From CAZQQU01 sp964595625 (GTDB taxonomy: Bacteria; Bacteroidota; Bacteroidia; Flavobacteriales; Flavobacteriaceae), in contig CAZQQU010000005.1 in NCBI GenBank assembly GCA_964595625.1, positions 62,001 to 126,000 on the forward strand: a stretch of 64,000 bases of DNA. The letters are read 5' to 3'. Each line of letters begins with the position of its first letter. The stretch's first letter is position 1. Positions 26,667-36,216 of the stretch are shown here, one piece after another. The notes under the pieces were generated by a model that worked only from the letters and a program-made list of their open reading frames with translations, ran no database searches and was not told the origin of the DNA. Both the position numbers and the translations under genes were made by a program.

Positions 26667-29615
26667 ATGAAATACGCACTTTATATATTTTTGTTGGTCG
26701 TGGTAGCCTGCCAAAAGAATCCCTCTCCAAAAACGATACTACCGGCTACTAAAACCGATGCTTTGGTTCAATATGTCAATCCTTTTATTGGAACCGATGC
26801 TCACGGACACACCTATCCCGGTGCAACCCTGCCTTTTGGAATGATGCAACTTAGCCCTGACACCCGCTTAGAGGGGTGGGATGGTTGTAGCGGTTACCAC
26901 TACAGCGATTCTTATATCTATGGATTTTCACACACCCACCTGAGCGGTACGGGGGTGAGTGACTATGCTGATGTGCTTATCATGCCTTTAAAAGAAGTTG
27001 TTTTTAACAATGGTGCTGATGATCAGCCGGGTTATAAAGCCCCTTTTTCTCACGATAAAGAAACCGCTTCTCCGGGCTATTATGCCGTATTCCTCGACGA
27101 AATTAATGTCCAAGTAGAACTAACCGTTTCCTACCGAAGTGGTATGCATAGATACCATTTCCCGAAAGGGCAAAAACAAATGATTATCATCGACTTAGAA
27201 CACCGAGATCAAGTTTTGGATTCTCAATTACAACTGGTTTCGGACACCGAAATCTCAGGCTATAGACATTCGAAAGCCTGGGCGGAAGACCAACGGTTGT
27301 TTTTTAATATAGAATTTTCAAAGCCTTACCAAAATGTCACCTTTTTAGACCAGCGCTCCGAAGGCAAAAATGTCAAGGCTATATTTGAATTTGATGAAAA
27401 TGATTCGCCCCTACTGGAAATTAAAGTAGGTATCTCACCAGTCGATGAAGCTGGAGCTCGTTTAAATCGAGATACCGAACTCGCGGATAAATCGTTTGAG
27501 CAAATACGTCAAGAAGCAACTGATATTTGGGAAAAACAGTTGGAAAAAATAGTGATTGAAACCGAAAATAATGATCGCAAAACTATTTTTTATACTGCTC
27601 TTTATCACACTATGCTAGCTCCCAATTTATTCACAGATGTAGATGGCCGCTACCGCGGATTGGATCAAAAGATACACTCGGCCGATTTTGATTATTATAC
27701 GGTATTTTCGCTCTGGGACACCTTCCGGGCGACCCATCCTCTATATACCTTGATAGAGCAATCTAGAACCAACGATTTTGTCAAAACTCTTTTAGCCAAA
27801 TACGATGAATACGGTGTTTTACCCATTTGGGACTTATGGGCTAACGAAACGGGATGCATGATTGGCTATCACGGAGTATCGGTCATTGTAGATGCCTACA
27901 TGAAAGGCATTCGTGATTACGATATAAACCATGCGTTTGAAGCTATTACAAACAGTGCTATGCAAGACCATTTGGGTTTAGCGGCATATAAAAAAATAGG
28001 CTATGTGCCCGTAGAAGAAGAAAGCGAGTCGGTTTCTAAAACCCTGGAATACGCGTACGACGATTGGACCATAGCCACCATGGCAGAGGCCTTGGGAAAA
28101 ACGGAAGAGGCAAAAAAGTTTTATGAACGAGCTCAGTACTATAAGAACGTTTTTGATCCCGAAACTGGATTTATGAGAGGCCGTTTTCAAAACACTTGGT
28201 TTTCGCCTTTTGACCCGTATGAGGTTAATTTTAATTATACTGAAGCCAATGCCTGGCAATACAGCTTGTTTGTACCGCATGATGTCAGTGGACTTATGGA
28301 GTTAATGGGAGGCAAAAACTTTTTGGAAAATCACTTAGACCGATTATTTACGGCCCATACCCAAACCACTGGTCGTGATCAAGCAGATATTACCGGACTT
28401 ATCGGGCAGTACGCCCATGGAAACGAGCCCAGTCACCACATGGCCTATCTGTATAATTTTGTGAATCGACCTGATAAAACCCAAGAGCGAGTGCATCAAA
28501 TACTGACCCAACAATACAGTAATACCCCCGAGGGTATATCGGGTAATGAAGACTGCGGACAAATGAGTGCTTGGTATGTACTGAGTGCCATGGGTTTTTA
28601 TTCGATGACCCCCGGAAGCAATCAATACATTATCGGTACGCCATTGTTTCCCAAAGCCACAATTACTATAGAAAACGGTAAACATTTTACTATTGCTGCT
28701 CCCGAAGTTTCAGATACTAATAAATATATCAAAGCTGTTTTCCTCAACGGAAAACCTTATTCGTACAGTTATCTCAACCACCAAGACATCGTTGCGGGCG
28801 GGACCTTGTTTTTTGAAATGACCGACTCCCCACAAGATTGGGGACAAAGTGATGTAGCTGTACCTGTGACTGCCATCAAAAATACCCCCTACTTACCGGC
28901 TCCTTTTATCGCTTCTGGAGATGTTGCTTTTAAAGAACAAACTACCATTACGCTGGGCCACGTCGATCCAGAAGCCCAAATTTATTACCGCATTGATGAC
29001 TCAGAGTATCAGTTGTACCAACAACCTTTTGTAATTACTGCAGCAAGTGTTTTGCACCTTTATAGTAAAAAAGGCACTTTGCAAAGTGAAGAACTTACCA
29101 CTCGGTTTTTTAAAATTGACCCCCAATTAAGTGTGGTTATCGAAACACCCTATGCCAATCAATACAGCGCTGGGGGTGATAACGCACTCATTGATGGAAT
29201 ACAAGGCGCTAAAGACTTTAGAACCGGAGCCTGGCAAGGATATCAAAATACCGATGTAGTAGCAACTGTTGACTTAGGAAGACTTCAAATGGTTGAAAAT
29301 GTGGAAATGAATTTTTTACAAGACCAACGGAGTTGGATATTTTACCCCACTGAAGTGCGTTGTTTCATATCTACCGATGGTACTACTTTTACCGAATTAC
29401 CTCCACAATCTATTAAATCACATTTACCCTCAGATATTACCGATATTATCACCCTAAGTTTTGAACCTAAAACCTCGGCGCAATATGTTAAGATCGTGGC
29501 CAAAAACTTGGGTGACCTACCTGAATGGCATTTGGGCTATCCGTATCAAGGGAAGGCATGGATTTTTATAGATGAAATAAAAATTACAACCCACGATTTA
29601 GTGAACTCTGACTAA
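26667..29615 (+). CDS. GH92 family alpha-mannosidase lipoprotein
   Basis: 982 residues. GH92 enzymes are calcium-dependent exo-acting alpha-mannosidases of Bacteroidota that trim mannans and N-glycans. Lipobox VVVAC (about Cys15). The N-terminal domain begins VQYVNPFIGTDAHGHTYPGA; the catalytic domain contains the family blocks LWDTFRATHPLY, GHGNEPSHH-like YAHGNEPSHHMAYLYN with the catalytic Glu, and GNEDCGQMSAWYVLSAMGFY. After about residue 740 come a chitobiase-like C-terminal module and a discoidin-like (F5/8 C) carbohydrate-binding domain (about 835-975). No sulfatase, SusCD pair or other glycosidase lies nearby, so this is not part of a visible polysaccharide locus. Confidence 0.93.
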   Translation: MKYALYIFLLVVVACQKNPSPKTILPATKTDALVQYVNPFIGTDAHGHTYPGATLPFGMMQLSPDTRLEGWDGCSGYHYSDSYIYGFSHTHLSGTGVSDYADVLIMPLKEVVFNNGADDQPGYKAPFSHDKETASPGYYAVFLDEINVQVELTVSYRSGMHRYHFPKGQKQMIIIDLEHRDQVLDSQLQLVSDTEISGYRHSKAWAEDQRLFFNIEFSKPYQNVTFLDQRSEGKNVKAIFEFDENDSPLLEIKVGISPVDEAGARLNRDTELADKSFEQIRQEATDIWEKQLEKIVIETENNDRKTIFYTALYHTMLAPNLFTDVDGRYRGLDQKIHSADFDYYTVFSLWDTFRATHPLYTLIEQSRTNDFVKTLLAKYDEYGVLPIWDLWANETGCMIGYHGVSVIVDAYMKGIRDYDINHAFEAITNSAMQDHLGLAAYKKIGYVPVEEESESVSKTLEYAYDDWTIATMAEALGKTEEAKKFYERAQYYKNVFDPETGFMRGRFQNTWFSPFDPYEVNFNYTEANAWQYSLFVPHDVSGLMELMGGKNFLENHLDRLFTAHTQTTGRDQADITGLIGQYAHGNEPSHHMAYLYNFVNRPDKTQERVHQILTQQYSNTPEGISGNEDCGQMSAWYVLSAMGFYSMTPGSNQYIIGTPLFPKATITIENGKHFTIAAPEVSDTNKYIKAVFLNGKPYSYSYLNHQDIVAGGTLFFEMTDSPQDWGQSDVAVPVTAIKNTPYLPAPFIASGDVAFKEQTTITLGHVDPEAQIYYRIDDSEYQLYQQPFVITAASVLHLYSKKGTLQSEELTTRFFKIDPQLSVVIETPYANQYSAGGDNALIDGIQGAKDFRTGAWQGYQNTDVVATVDLGRLQMVENVEMNFLQDQRSWIFYPTEVRCFISTDGTTFTELPPQSIKSHLPSDITDIITLSFEPKTSAQYVKIVAKNLGDLPEWHLGYPYQGKAWIFIDEIKITTHDLVNSD

Positions 29616-29636
29616 AAAAAGGGGATTTTTATAGAT

Positions 29637-31166
29637 TTAATGGAGGGTAGCTCCGAGTTTTTCTATTCTTGCAACAGTCTCTTCCCGCTGAAGAATTTCC
29701 ATGATATCGAATACATCCGGACCTTTCATTTCTCCCACTAAAGCCAGTCGTAAGGGTTGCATGACTTTACCAAAACCAATTTGATTCTCCGAAATCCATC
29801 CTTTTACCACATCCGTCAAAACAGGCGCTTTAAACTCTTCCACCGATTGGATAAGTTGGATTAGCTGTTGTAAATACTGAGGGGTTTCGTTATTCCAAAT
29901 TTTTTGAAGAGCCTTCTCGTCGTACTGTTTTGGTGCTTCAAAGAAAAACTGCCCTTGTTCGTATAAGTCGCTCGTAAAAACAGCTCGTTCTTTGAGCAGC
30001 GATACAATTTGAGGTAAGTTTTTGGGAAGTGGTTTATTTTGTTGTAACAAAAATTGTTCGAGCTGGCGCGTCAACTCCTGGTCTTCTACTTGTTGAAAGA
30101 ATTTATTTTGAAACCACTTGGTTTTGTCTGGGTCAAATTTGGCACCACTTTTATTAATTCTTTCTAAGCTAAATGCCTGGATTAATTCGTCCAAACTAAA
30201 AATTTCTTGTTCTGTACCCGGGTTCCAGCCTAAAAGAGCCAACATATTAATAACTGCTTGGGGCAAATAGCCCGCTTCGCGATAACCGGAAGAGATTTCT
30301 CCGGTCTGTGGGTCTTTCCACGTAAGTGGAAAAACCGGAAATCCCATCTTATCTCCGTCCCTTTTGCTGAGTTTACCTTTACCCTCAGGTTTTAGAATTA
30401 AAGGCAAATGCGCAAATTGGGGCGCTTGCCAGCCCAAAGCTTCATACAGTAATTCGTGTAATGCCAACGAAGGTAACCATTCTTCACCGCGAATCACATG
30501 GGTGATGCGCATCAAATGATCATCTACAATATTCGCTAAATGGTAAGTGGGCATACCATCACTTTTAAAAAGTACCTTATCATCTAATAAAGAGGTGTCA
30601 ATGCGAATTTCACCCCGGACCAAATCCTGTAAAACTAACTCCCGATTCTCCGGGGTCTTAAACCGAACTACATACGCTACACCGGCTGCTAATTGCTGCG
30701 CCGTTTCTTCTTCTGATAAAGACAACGAGTTGTTTAACTTTATCCGGTTGTGGTGGTTATAAATAAAGGTTTCACCGTTCTTTTCGTATTGAGAACGGTA
30801 GTTTTCCAATTCTTCAGTAGTATCAAAAGCGTAATAAGCATGACCTGAATTAATCAGTTGTAGGGCGTATTGCTGGTAGATCTCCCGGCGTTCACTCTGC
30901 CGATACGGACCGCAATCGCCTTCTTTTCCCGGTCCTTCGTTATAAGGAATTCCACACCATTCCAAAGCTTCTATGATATACTCTTCCGCTCCGGGTACAT
31001 AGCGGTTTTGATCGGTATCTTCTATACGTAAAATAAAATCTCCCCCTTGTTGTTTAGCAAACAGATAATTATACAAGGCTGTACGTACTCCGCCTATATG
31101 CAACGGTCCTGTAGGACTGGGTGCAAATCGCACTCGAACTCGTTGCTGATTTAAATTTTCTCTCAT
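29637..31166 (-). CDS. gltX: glutamate--tRNA ligase
   Basis: 509 residues, normal for bacterial GluRS. Charges tRNA-Glu (and, where GatCAB is used, tRNA-Gln). Class I motifs are present: HIGG at 23-26 (in FAPSPTGPLHIGG) and KLSKR near residue 265; the C-terminal helical anticodon-binding domain is complete. Its ATG overlaps the stop of cphB by four bases (31163-31166), so translation is probably coupled to cyanophycinase. Confidence 0.97.
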   Translation of the reverse strand: MRENLNQQRVRVRFAPSPTGPLHIGGVRTALYNYLFAKQQGGDFILRIEDTDQNRYVPGAEEYIIEALEWCGIPYNEGPGKEGDCGPYRQSERREIYQQYALQLINSGHAYYAFDTTEELENYRSQYEKNGETFIYNHHNRIKLNNSLSLSEEETAQQLAAGVAYVVRFKTPENRELVLQDLVRGEIRIDTSLLDDKVLFKSDGMPTYHLANIVDDHLMRITHVIRGEEWLPSLALHELLYEALGWQAPQFAHLPLILKPEGKGKLSKRDGDKMGFPVFPLTWKDPQTGEISSGYREAGYLPQAVINMLALLGWNPGTEQEIFSLDELIQAFSLERINKSGAKFDPDKTKWFQNKFFQQVEDQELTRQLEQFLLQQNKPLPKNLPQIVSLLKERAVFTSDLYEQGQFFFEAPKQYDEKALQKIWNNETPQYLQQLIQLIQSVEEFKAPVLTDVVKGWISENQIGFGKVMQPLRLALVGEMKGPDVFDIMEILQREETVARIEKLGATLH

Positions 31167-32038
31167 GATTGTTTAACGCTTTCGGGTAATAAATCTTTTA
31201 CAGCGGGCATCACGGTAACTTTCCTTTCGGATATATTAAAACTATCACCCGCGGACAATACATGAGTAATTAAATGAGTCATGGTAAGCGGGGTATTTTC
31301 TTTGAGCTGATAAAACATATTGTGAGTTAATTGACCCGGATCAAACACGATGACCATTCCGGAACCAATTACATCACAATTAATGCCCTTTTTTATAATT
31401 AAACCAGTGTCCTCAGCCAATCCAATTCCTATTTTATCAGGAAATCGAGCAACTGCTTCGGCAATACGACCAAAGCGGCCGCGTTGAATAAAATGCGTAT
31501 CTATGATAAGTTGAGGAATCAGTTTCATACCTTTTTTCATTTTAACTGCTCCTTTGACAAACGATTGTATACTACTACCCCCCGCTATCATCTCTTGAGA
31601 CATACACATAGCTCCGGCACTGGTACCGGCCACCACAAATTCTTCGTGGTGATATCTTTCTTTTAAAAGTTGGTGGAATCGTGTGTTTTTTAAATTCTTA
31701 GTGATTTTGGATTGGTTGCCACCAGAAAATAATACACAATCACAATTTTGAAGTCGTTGGATGGTGTCTTCATGGTCGGCTTTTTCTTTGGAGTCAATGT
31801 AGAGGGTCACAACTTGCTTACAACCCAATTTACCGAAGGCATCAATATAACTGGCACCCACTTCTTCCGGTATACCCGAAGCAGTAGTAATAACTAACAC
31901 CCGTGCCGAAGATCCTCCACTCTCAGCCAGTACTCTAGAAAGAATTCCTTCGCTGATATAATCCATCCGAAAGCGGCTCTCTTGGTGATAGCCTTTATCT
32001 TCGTTGCCTCCAATCGGAATTAGCGTTCCTTTTATCAT
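31163..32038 (-). CDS. cphB: cyanophycinase
   Basis: 291 residues. Cyanophycinase (peptidase family S51) cleaves cyanophycin, a multi-L-arginyl-poly-L-aspartate reserve, to beta-Asp-Arg dipeptides. The nucleophile elbow GTSAGA (138-143, Ser140) and the N-terminal LIPIGGNEDKG are typical, and IGLAEDTGLII is the conserved region near the C-terminus. No signal peptide, so it is the intracellular form. Divergent from cphA across 311 noncoding bases, forming a synthesis/degradation pair; overlaps gltX by four bases downstream. Confidence 0.93.
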   Translation of the reverse strand: MIKGTLIPIGGNEDKGYHQESRFRMDYISEGILSRVLAESGGSSARVLVITTASGIPEEVGASYIDAFGKLGCKQVVTLYIDSKEKADHEDTIQRLQNCDCVLFSGGNQSKITKNLKNTRFHQLLKERYHHEEFVVAGTSAGAMCMSQEMIAGGSSIQSFVKGAVKMKKGMKLIPQLIIDTHFIQRGRFGRIAEAVARFPDKIGIGLAEDTGLIIKKGINCDVIGSGMVIVFDPGQLTHNMFYQLKENTPLTMTHLITHVLSAGDSFNISERKVTVMPAVKDLLPESVKQS

Positions 32039-32349
32039 AAAAAGACATTCTATTTTATGGACAAAAGTAACAGTTATTTATGGTGCTACCAAAAGTCGGC
32101 TCTTTGATAATTATATTTTTTTATAAACAATAAAGTCCTTTTCACAACCCTAAATTAAAGTTGAAACACCCTTAGCCAGTTGTTTTTTATTCCCATTATA
32201 TACGTGGCTTTTTAAGTTTGTTATTTTTTATTAAGATAAATAACATTTTTCCTGTTTTATTACAAAAAACAATTATATTTAGTGGCTTGCAAGTAGTACT
32301 TGCCAAAGATTCACCCCAATTTTTAAAAACCAAAACCAACCTTGATTTT
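32039..32349. other. divergent regulatory region between cphB and cphA
   Basis: 311 AT-rich bases. An open frame from 32218 merely extends cphA N-terminally and lacks conserved character, so I treat this as noncoding. It must hold promoters in both directions. A TATATTTA sequence near 32274 resembles the -7 element, and a perfect palindrome lies at 32289-32303. Confidence 0.6.
32289..32303. promoter_or_regulatory. 15-base palindrome upstream of cphA, candidate operator
   Basis: GCAAGTAGTACTTGC is a perfect 7+1+7 palindrome, 47 bases before the cphA ATG and just past a possible -7 element. Its position would suit a repressor site controlling cphA. Whether a regulator binds it is unknown. Confidence 0.4.
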
Positions 32350-35001
32350 ATGAAAATTCGAGAAATTAACGCTATGCGAGGGCCAAATTATTGGTCTGTT
32401 AACCGACACAAACTTATAGTGATGGTATTAGATATAGAAGAAATGGAAGAGCGTCCTTCTAATACCATCGAGGGATTTAAAGAACGATTGGAAACCATGT
32501 TTCCAAGTATGTACGAACATCGGTGTTCGGTAGGTACGCCGGGCGGTTTTTTCCAACGGGTGGAAGAAGGCACTTGGATGGGTCATATTATCGAGCATAT
32601 AGCCCTGGAATTACAGACTTTAGCCGGTATGGATGTAGGTTTTGGAAGAACACGGAGTTATGGTGAAAAAGGTGTTTACAACGTGGTATTTGCATATATG
32701 GAAGAAGCTGTGGGCCGATATGTTGCTAAAGCGGCCGTTCGTGTTTGTGAAGCACTTATTGCTGATGAAGATTACGATATATCGGCAGACATTCACGAAA
32801 TGCGGGTACTACGTGAAGAAGTGCGGTTGGGTCCCAGTACTGGATCAATTGTAGAAGAAGCTGCTTCGAGGGGTATCCCTTGGATTCGTCTCAACAAATA
32901 CTCTCTCTGCCAATTGGGCTATGGGGCCAATCAAAAGCGTATTCAAGCAACAGTAACTAGCGATACCAGCAATATTGCGGTCGAATTGGCCTGTGATAAA
33001 GAAGACACCAAATTCTTATTAGAACAAGCTGAAGTACCGGTTCCCAAAGGTGAAATCATTCGTCGGGAAAGTAGTTTGGAGGAAGCCATTCGCTATGTGG
33101 GCTTTCCTTTAGTTACTAAACCCATTGGAGGAAACCATGGCCGTGGCATCACCGTAAACATTCAAACATATGAAGAAGCTTTAACGGGTTTTCGAGCTGC
33201 CAAAGAAGTATCAAATACAGTTATTGTCGAAAAGTATATTTCTGGATTCGACTATCGGTTATTAGTTATTGATCACAAATTAGTAGCTGCCGCTAAAAGG
33301 ACACCGGCCCACGTTATAGGAGATGGAAAATCAACCGTACAAGAACTCATAGATGAAGTGAATAAAGACCCTCGTCGCGGTTACGGTCATGAAAAAGTTC
33401 TGACGCAAATCACGGTCAACGAACTAACCATGAACATCATAAAATCCAAAGGTTATAGTCTTAATAGCATACTTCCCGAAGGAGAAATGCTGATTTTAAA
33501 AGACACAGCCAATTTAAGTACCGGTGGTACTTCTGAAGATGTGACAGACATCGTTCATCCGGCGAATATCTTTTTGGCCGAGCGAATTTCAAAAGTCATC
33601 GGTCTGGATATTTGCGGTATAGATATTATGACCTCCGATATCAGTGTTCCCTTGGAAGAAACCGGAGGAGCAGTGTTAGAAGTGAATGCTGGCCCCGGCT
33701 TTAGAATGCACTTAGCACCCACGGTGGGGTTGCCCCGTAATGTAGCCAGTTACGTGATTGATAAGTTATTTCCTCACGGTCAAAACGGGCGAATTCCCAT
33801 TATAGCCGTTACCGGTACCAATGGTAAGACTACCACCACCCGACTAATAGCCCATATGGCAAAAATGAAAGGTTATAAAGTAGGATACACCACCAGCGAC
33901 GGTGTGTATATTCAAAACCGCTTACTAATGAAAGGAGACTGTACGGGCCCTATGAGTGCCGAATTCGTACTGAAAGATCCTACGGTTGATTTTGCCGTCT
34001 TAGAATGTGCCCGCGGCGGGTTGCTGCGTGCCGGATTGGGCTTTCACCGCTGTGATGTAGGAATTGTTACCAATGTAGCCGAAGATCACTTAGGATTAAA
34101 AGGAATTCATACCATTGAGCAATTAGCTAAAGTCAAAGGGGTTATTCCCGAAACAGTATTACCCCATGGCTATGCAATACTGAATGCCGACGATGATTTG
34201 GTGTATGAAATGCGAAAAAATGTAAATTGTAACGTTGCTCTTTTTTCCATGGATGAAGATAATCCCCGAATCAAGGCGATGCAAAAATTAGGGGGTATTT
34301 GTGCTATTTACGAAAATGGATACATCACCATTTGTCGAGGCGAATGGAAATTACGAGTTATTAAGGCCGTCAATGTTCCTCTTACTTACGGTGGAAAAGC
34401 TACCTTTATGATTCAAAATATACTCCCTGCGGTTGTCACAGCTTATACCCGTGGAGCGACCATTGATGAAATCAAAGTTGCTTTAGAAACCTTTATTCCC
34501 TCACCAGCGCAAACACCCGGACGACTCAATTTGTTCCAATTTAAGGATTTCCAAGTTCTACTTGACTATGCACACAATCCTGCTGGTATGCGAGCTTTAC
34601 AACGATTTATTGAAAATCTGGATGCCACCATAAAAGTGGGAATCATTGCAGGGGTCGGCGATCGAAGAGATGAAGACACCCAAGAAATAGGAGCAATTGC
34701 AGCGGAAATGTTTGATGAAATTATTATCCGACAGGATAAGAACCTCCGGGGAAAAACCGATGTCGAAATCATTAAAATGCTGGAAGATGGAATCAAAATG
34801 AAAAATCCAACTAAAAAAATCACTGTGATTCCCAACGAACGCGAAGCGGCCACTTTTGCCATTAAAAATGCGGCTCCTGGAGCCTTGATCGTTATCTGTA
34901 GTGATGTAATTCCGGATGCCTTAGAGTTGGTGCAGAAACTAAAAGAAGAAGAAGCCAACCGACTTTATGAATTTTCAACCGATCACATTCCCAATCGATA
35001 A
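32350..35001 (+). CDS. cphA: cyanophycin synthetase
   Basis: 883 residues from the ATG at 32350, the usual CphA length, starting MKIREINAMRGPNYWSV as in the family. CphA polymerises aspartate and arginine into cyanophycin with ATP. Order of parts: N-terminal domain (1-160), ATP-grasp domain that adds Asp (about 200-480, with TKPIGGNHGRGITVN and LEVNAGPGFRMH), and a Mur-ligase-like domain that adds Arg (P-loop GTNGKTTTT near 489-497, then VTNVAEDHLG and DYAHNPAGM). All key motifs look intact. Divergent from cphB; followed by a bidirectional terminator. Confidence 0.95.
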   Translation: MKIREINAMRGPNYWSVNRHKLIVMVLDIEEMEERPSNTIEGFKERLETMFPSMYEHRCSVGTPGGFFQRVEEGTWMGHIIEHIALELQTLAGMDVGFGRTRSYGEKGVYNVVFAYMEEAVGRYVAKAAVRVCEALIADEDYDISADIHEMRVLREEVRLGPSTGSIVEEAASRGIPWIRLNKYSLCQLGYGANQKRIQATVTSDTSNIAVELACDKEDTKFLLEQAEVPVPKGEIIRRESSLEEAIRYVGFPLVTKPIGGNHGRGITVNIQTYEEALTGFRAAKEVSNTVIVEKYISGFDYRLLVIDHKLVAAAKRTPAHVIGDGKSTVQELIDEVNKDPRRGYGHEKVLTQITVNELTMNIIKSKGYSLNSILPEGEMLILKDTANLSTGGTSEDVTDIVHPANIFLAERISKVIGLDICGIDIMTSDISVPLEETGGAVLEVNAGPGFRMHLAPTVGLPRNVASYVIDKLFPHGQNGRIPIIAVTGTNGKTTTTRLIAHMAKMKGYKVGYTTSDGVYIQNRLLMKGDCTGPMSAEFVLKDPTVDFAVLECARGGLLRAGLGFHRCDVGIVTNVAEDHLGLKGIHTIEQLAKVKGVIPETVLPHGYAILNADDDLVYEMRKNVNCNVALFSMDEDNPRIKAMQKLGGICAIYENGYITICRGEWKLRVIKAVNVPLTYGGKATFMIQNILPAVVTAYTRGATIDEIKVALETFIPSPAQTPGRLNLFQFKDFQVLLDYAHNPAGMRALQRFIENLDATIKVGIIAGVGDRRDEDTQEIGAIAAEMFDEIIIRQDKNLRGKTDVEIIKMLEDGIKMKNPTKKITVIPNEREAATFAIKNAAPGALIVICSDVIPDALELVQKLKEEEANRLYEFSTDHIPNR

Positions 35002-35028
35002 AAAAACCCGCCAGCTGGCGGGTTTTTT
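35001..35028. terminator. bidirectional terminator between cphA and tatA
   Basis: AAAAAACCCGCCAG and its exact complement CTGGCGGGTTTTTT are adjacent, giving a strong hairpin with A and T tracts on either side. It overlaps the last base of the cphA stop codon and serves both convergent genes. Confidence 0.9.
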
Positions 35029-35031
35029 AAA

Positions 35032-35220
35032 CTATTTCTCGATTTTATCTTTTTCTTCAGAGCCATCCTCTTTGGTAGCGTCTTTAAACTCTTTAATTCC
35101 TTTTCCTAATCCACGCATCAACTCCGGAATTTTTCTTCCTCCAAACAAAAGTAATACCACCACCACTATTAAAACAACATTCCAAGGGGCTAAGGCTAAA
35201 GGAAGGTACAAAGTGCTCAT
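35032..35220 (-). CDS. tatA: twin-arginine translocase subunit TatA/E
   Basis: 62 residues. One short N-terminal transmembrane helix (about 12-28), then the hinge FGGRKIPEL and an amphipathic helix RGLGKGIKEFKDA, followed by an acidic/lysine tail: the TatA architecture. TatA oligomers form the pore-like element for export of folded proteins with TatC. No tatC is nearby. Convergent with cphA. Confidence 0.92.
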   Translation of the reverse strand: MSTLYLPLALAPWNVVLIVVVVLLLFGGRKIPELMRGLGKGIKEFKDATKEDGSEEKDKIEK

Positions 35221-35349
35221 TTTTAATTAAATTTTAAAGTGCAAAGATAAAAAGAAAATTCTAATGCTTCGTTAAAAGCCCGATTTTATTAAACTAAAAT
35301 ATTCCGATAGTGTTTGATTGTTTTATATTTGTTGGAAACATTTCAAACA

Positions 35350-36207
35350 ATGGCAAGAAAAAAGCGAAAGCGACTTTTAAAAAAACTGTTGTACAAATAC
35401 CGTTTGGTGATCCTCAATGAAGACACTTTTGAAGAGCGATTCTCATTGAAGCTCAACCGATTGAATGTATTTGTCTATTCAGGATTGTTTGCTTTGTTTT
35501 TGGTAGGTATCACCACCGTTATCATCGCTTTTACTCCCTTGCGTGAATACATACCCGGCTATTCTTCTACCGAATTAAAACAACGAGCTACCGAGTTGGC
35601 TTACCAATCGGATTCTATCCAACGGGTGTTATATCTCAACGAACAATACCTCAATTCGATTAAAAAAGCACTGATTGGCGATATTGAATTCCAACAAATC
35701 AACCGAGATTCTATTTTTAATGAAATAAACACCTCGGATATGACTGTACCTCCTCCTTCCCAACAGGATTCACTCTTACGTGAACGGGTGGCAGAAGAGG
35801 ATAAATACAATATTTTTGAAACCTCCATTGGTATTTCTAATGCCTTATTCGCTCCGGTAAATGGTACGGTAACAGCAGGATTTGACTTAGCCAACGAACA
35901 TTATGCCGTAGATATAGCCGTTTCAGAAAACACACCGGTAAAAGCCACCGCAGAGGGCACTGTTATTTTTGCAGAATGGACCCTGCAAACCGGGTATGTG
36001 ATTGTTATAGAACATCAAAACAACCTGTTATCGGTATATAAACACAATGCCTCTTTGATTAAAAAACAAGGTGATTTGGTAAAAACCGGTGAAGTCATCG
36101 CTACAGCAGGCGAAACCGGCGAGTTAGCTACCGGCGTACACCTCCACTTCGAACTGTGGAGCAATGGATATCCGGTAAATCCAGAACTTTTTATTGATTT
36201 TGAATAA
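35350..36207 (+). CDS. M23 family metallopeptidase
   Basis: 285 residues from the ATG at 35350 (an in-frame ATG at 35314 lies too far upstream of a lysine-rich start). A basic cytoplasmic N-terminus (RKKRKRLLKKLLYKYR) is followed by one transmembrane helix (about 40-62), a periplasmic linker and a LytM domain. Zinc-site motifs are present: HYAVD (H-x3-D), YKH and HLHFE. It may cleave cell-wall cross-bridges or, as a membrane-anchored LytM protein, activate amidases. Nine bases before the GH3-type gene. Confidence 0.9.
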   Translation: MARKKRKRLLKKLLYKYRLVILNEDTFEERFSLKLNRLNVFVYSGLFALFLVGITTVIIAFTPLREYIPGYSSTELKQRATELAYQSDSIQRVLYLNEQYLNSIKKALIGDIEFQQINRDSIFNEINTSDMTVPPPSQQDSLLRERVAEEDKYNIFETSIGISNALFAPVNGTVTAGFDLANEHYAVDIAVSENTPVKATAEGTVIFAEWTLQTGYVIVIEHQNNLLSVYKHNASLIKKQGDLVKTGEVIATAGETGELATGVHLHFELWSNGYPVNPELFIDFE

Positions 36208-36216
36208 GTAAAGAGT

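Noticed and set aside
32218..32349. N-terminal extension of cphA from 32218
   Set aside because: The 44 extra residues are hydrophobic and poorly protein-like, while the family N-terminus (MKIREINAMRGPNYW) begins at 32350.
34967..35230. Plus-strand frame across the cphA end and tatA
   Set aside because: It runs through a strong bidirectional terminator and is antisense to tatA, which has a clear TatA sequence.
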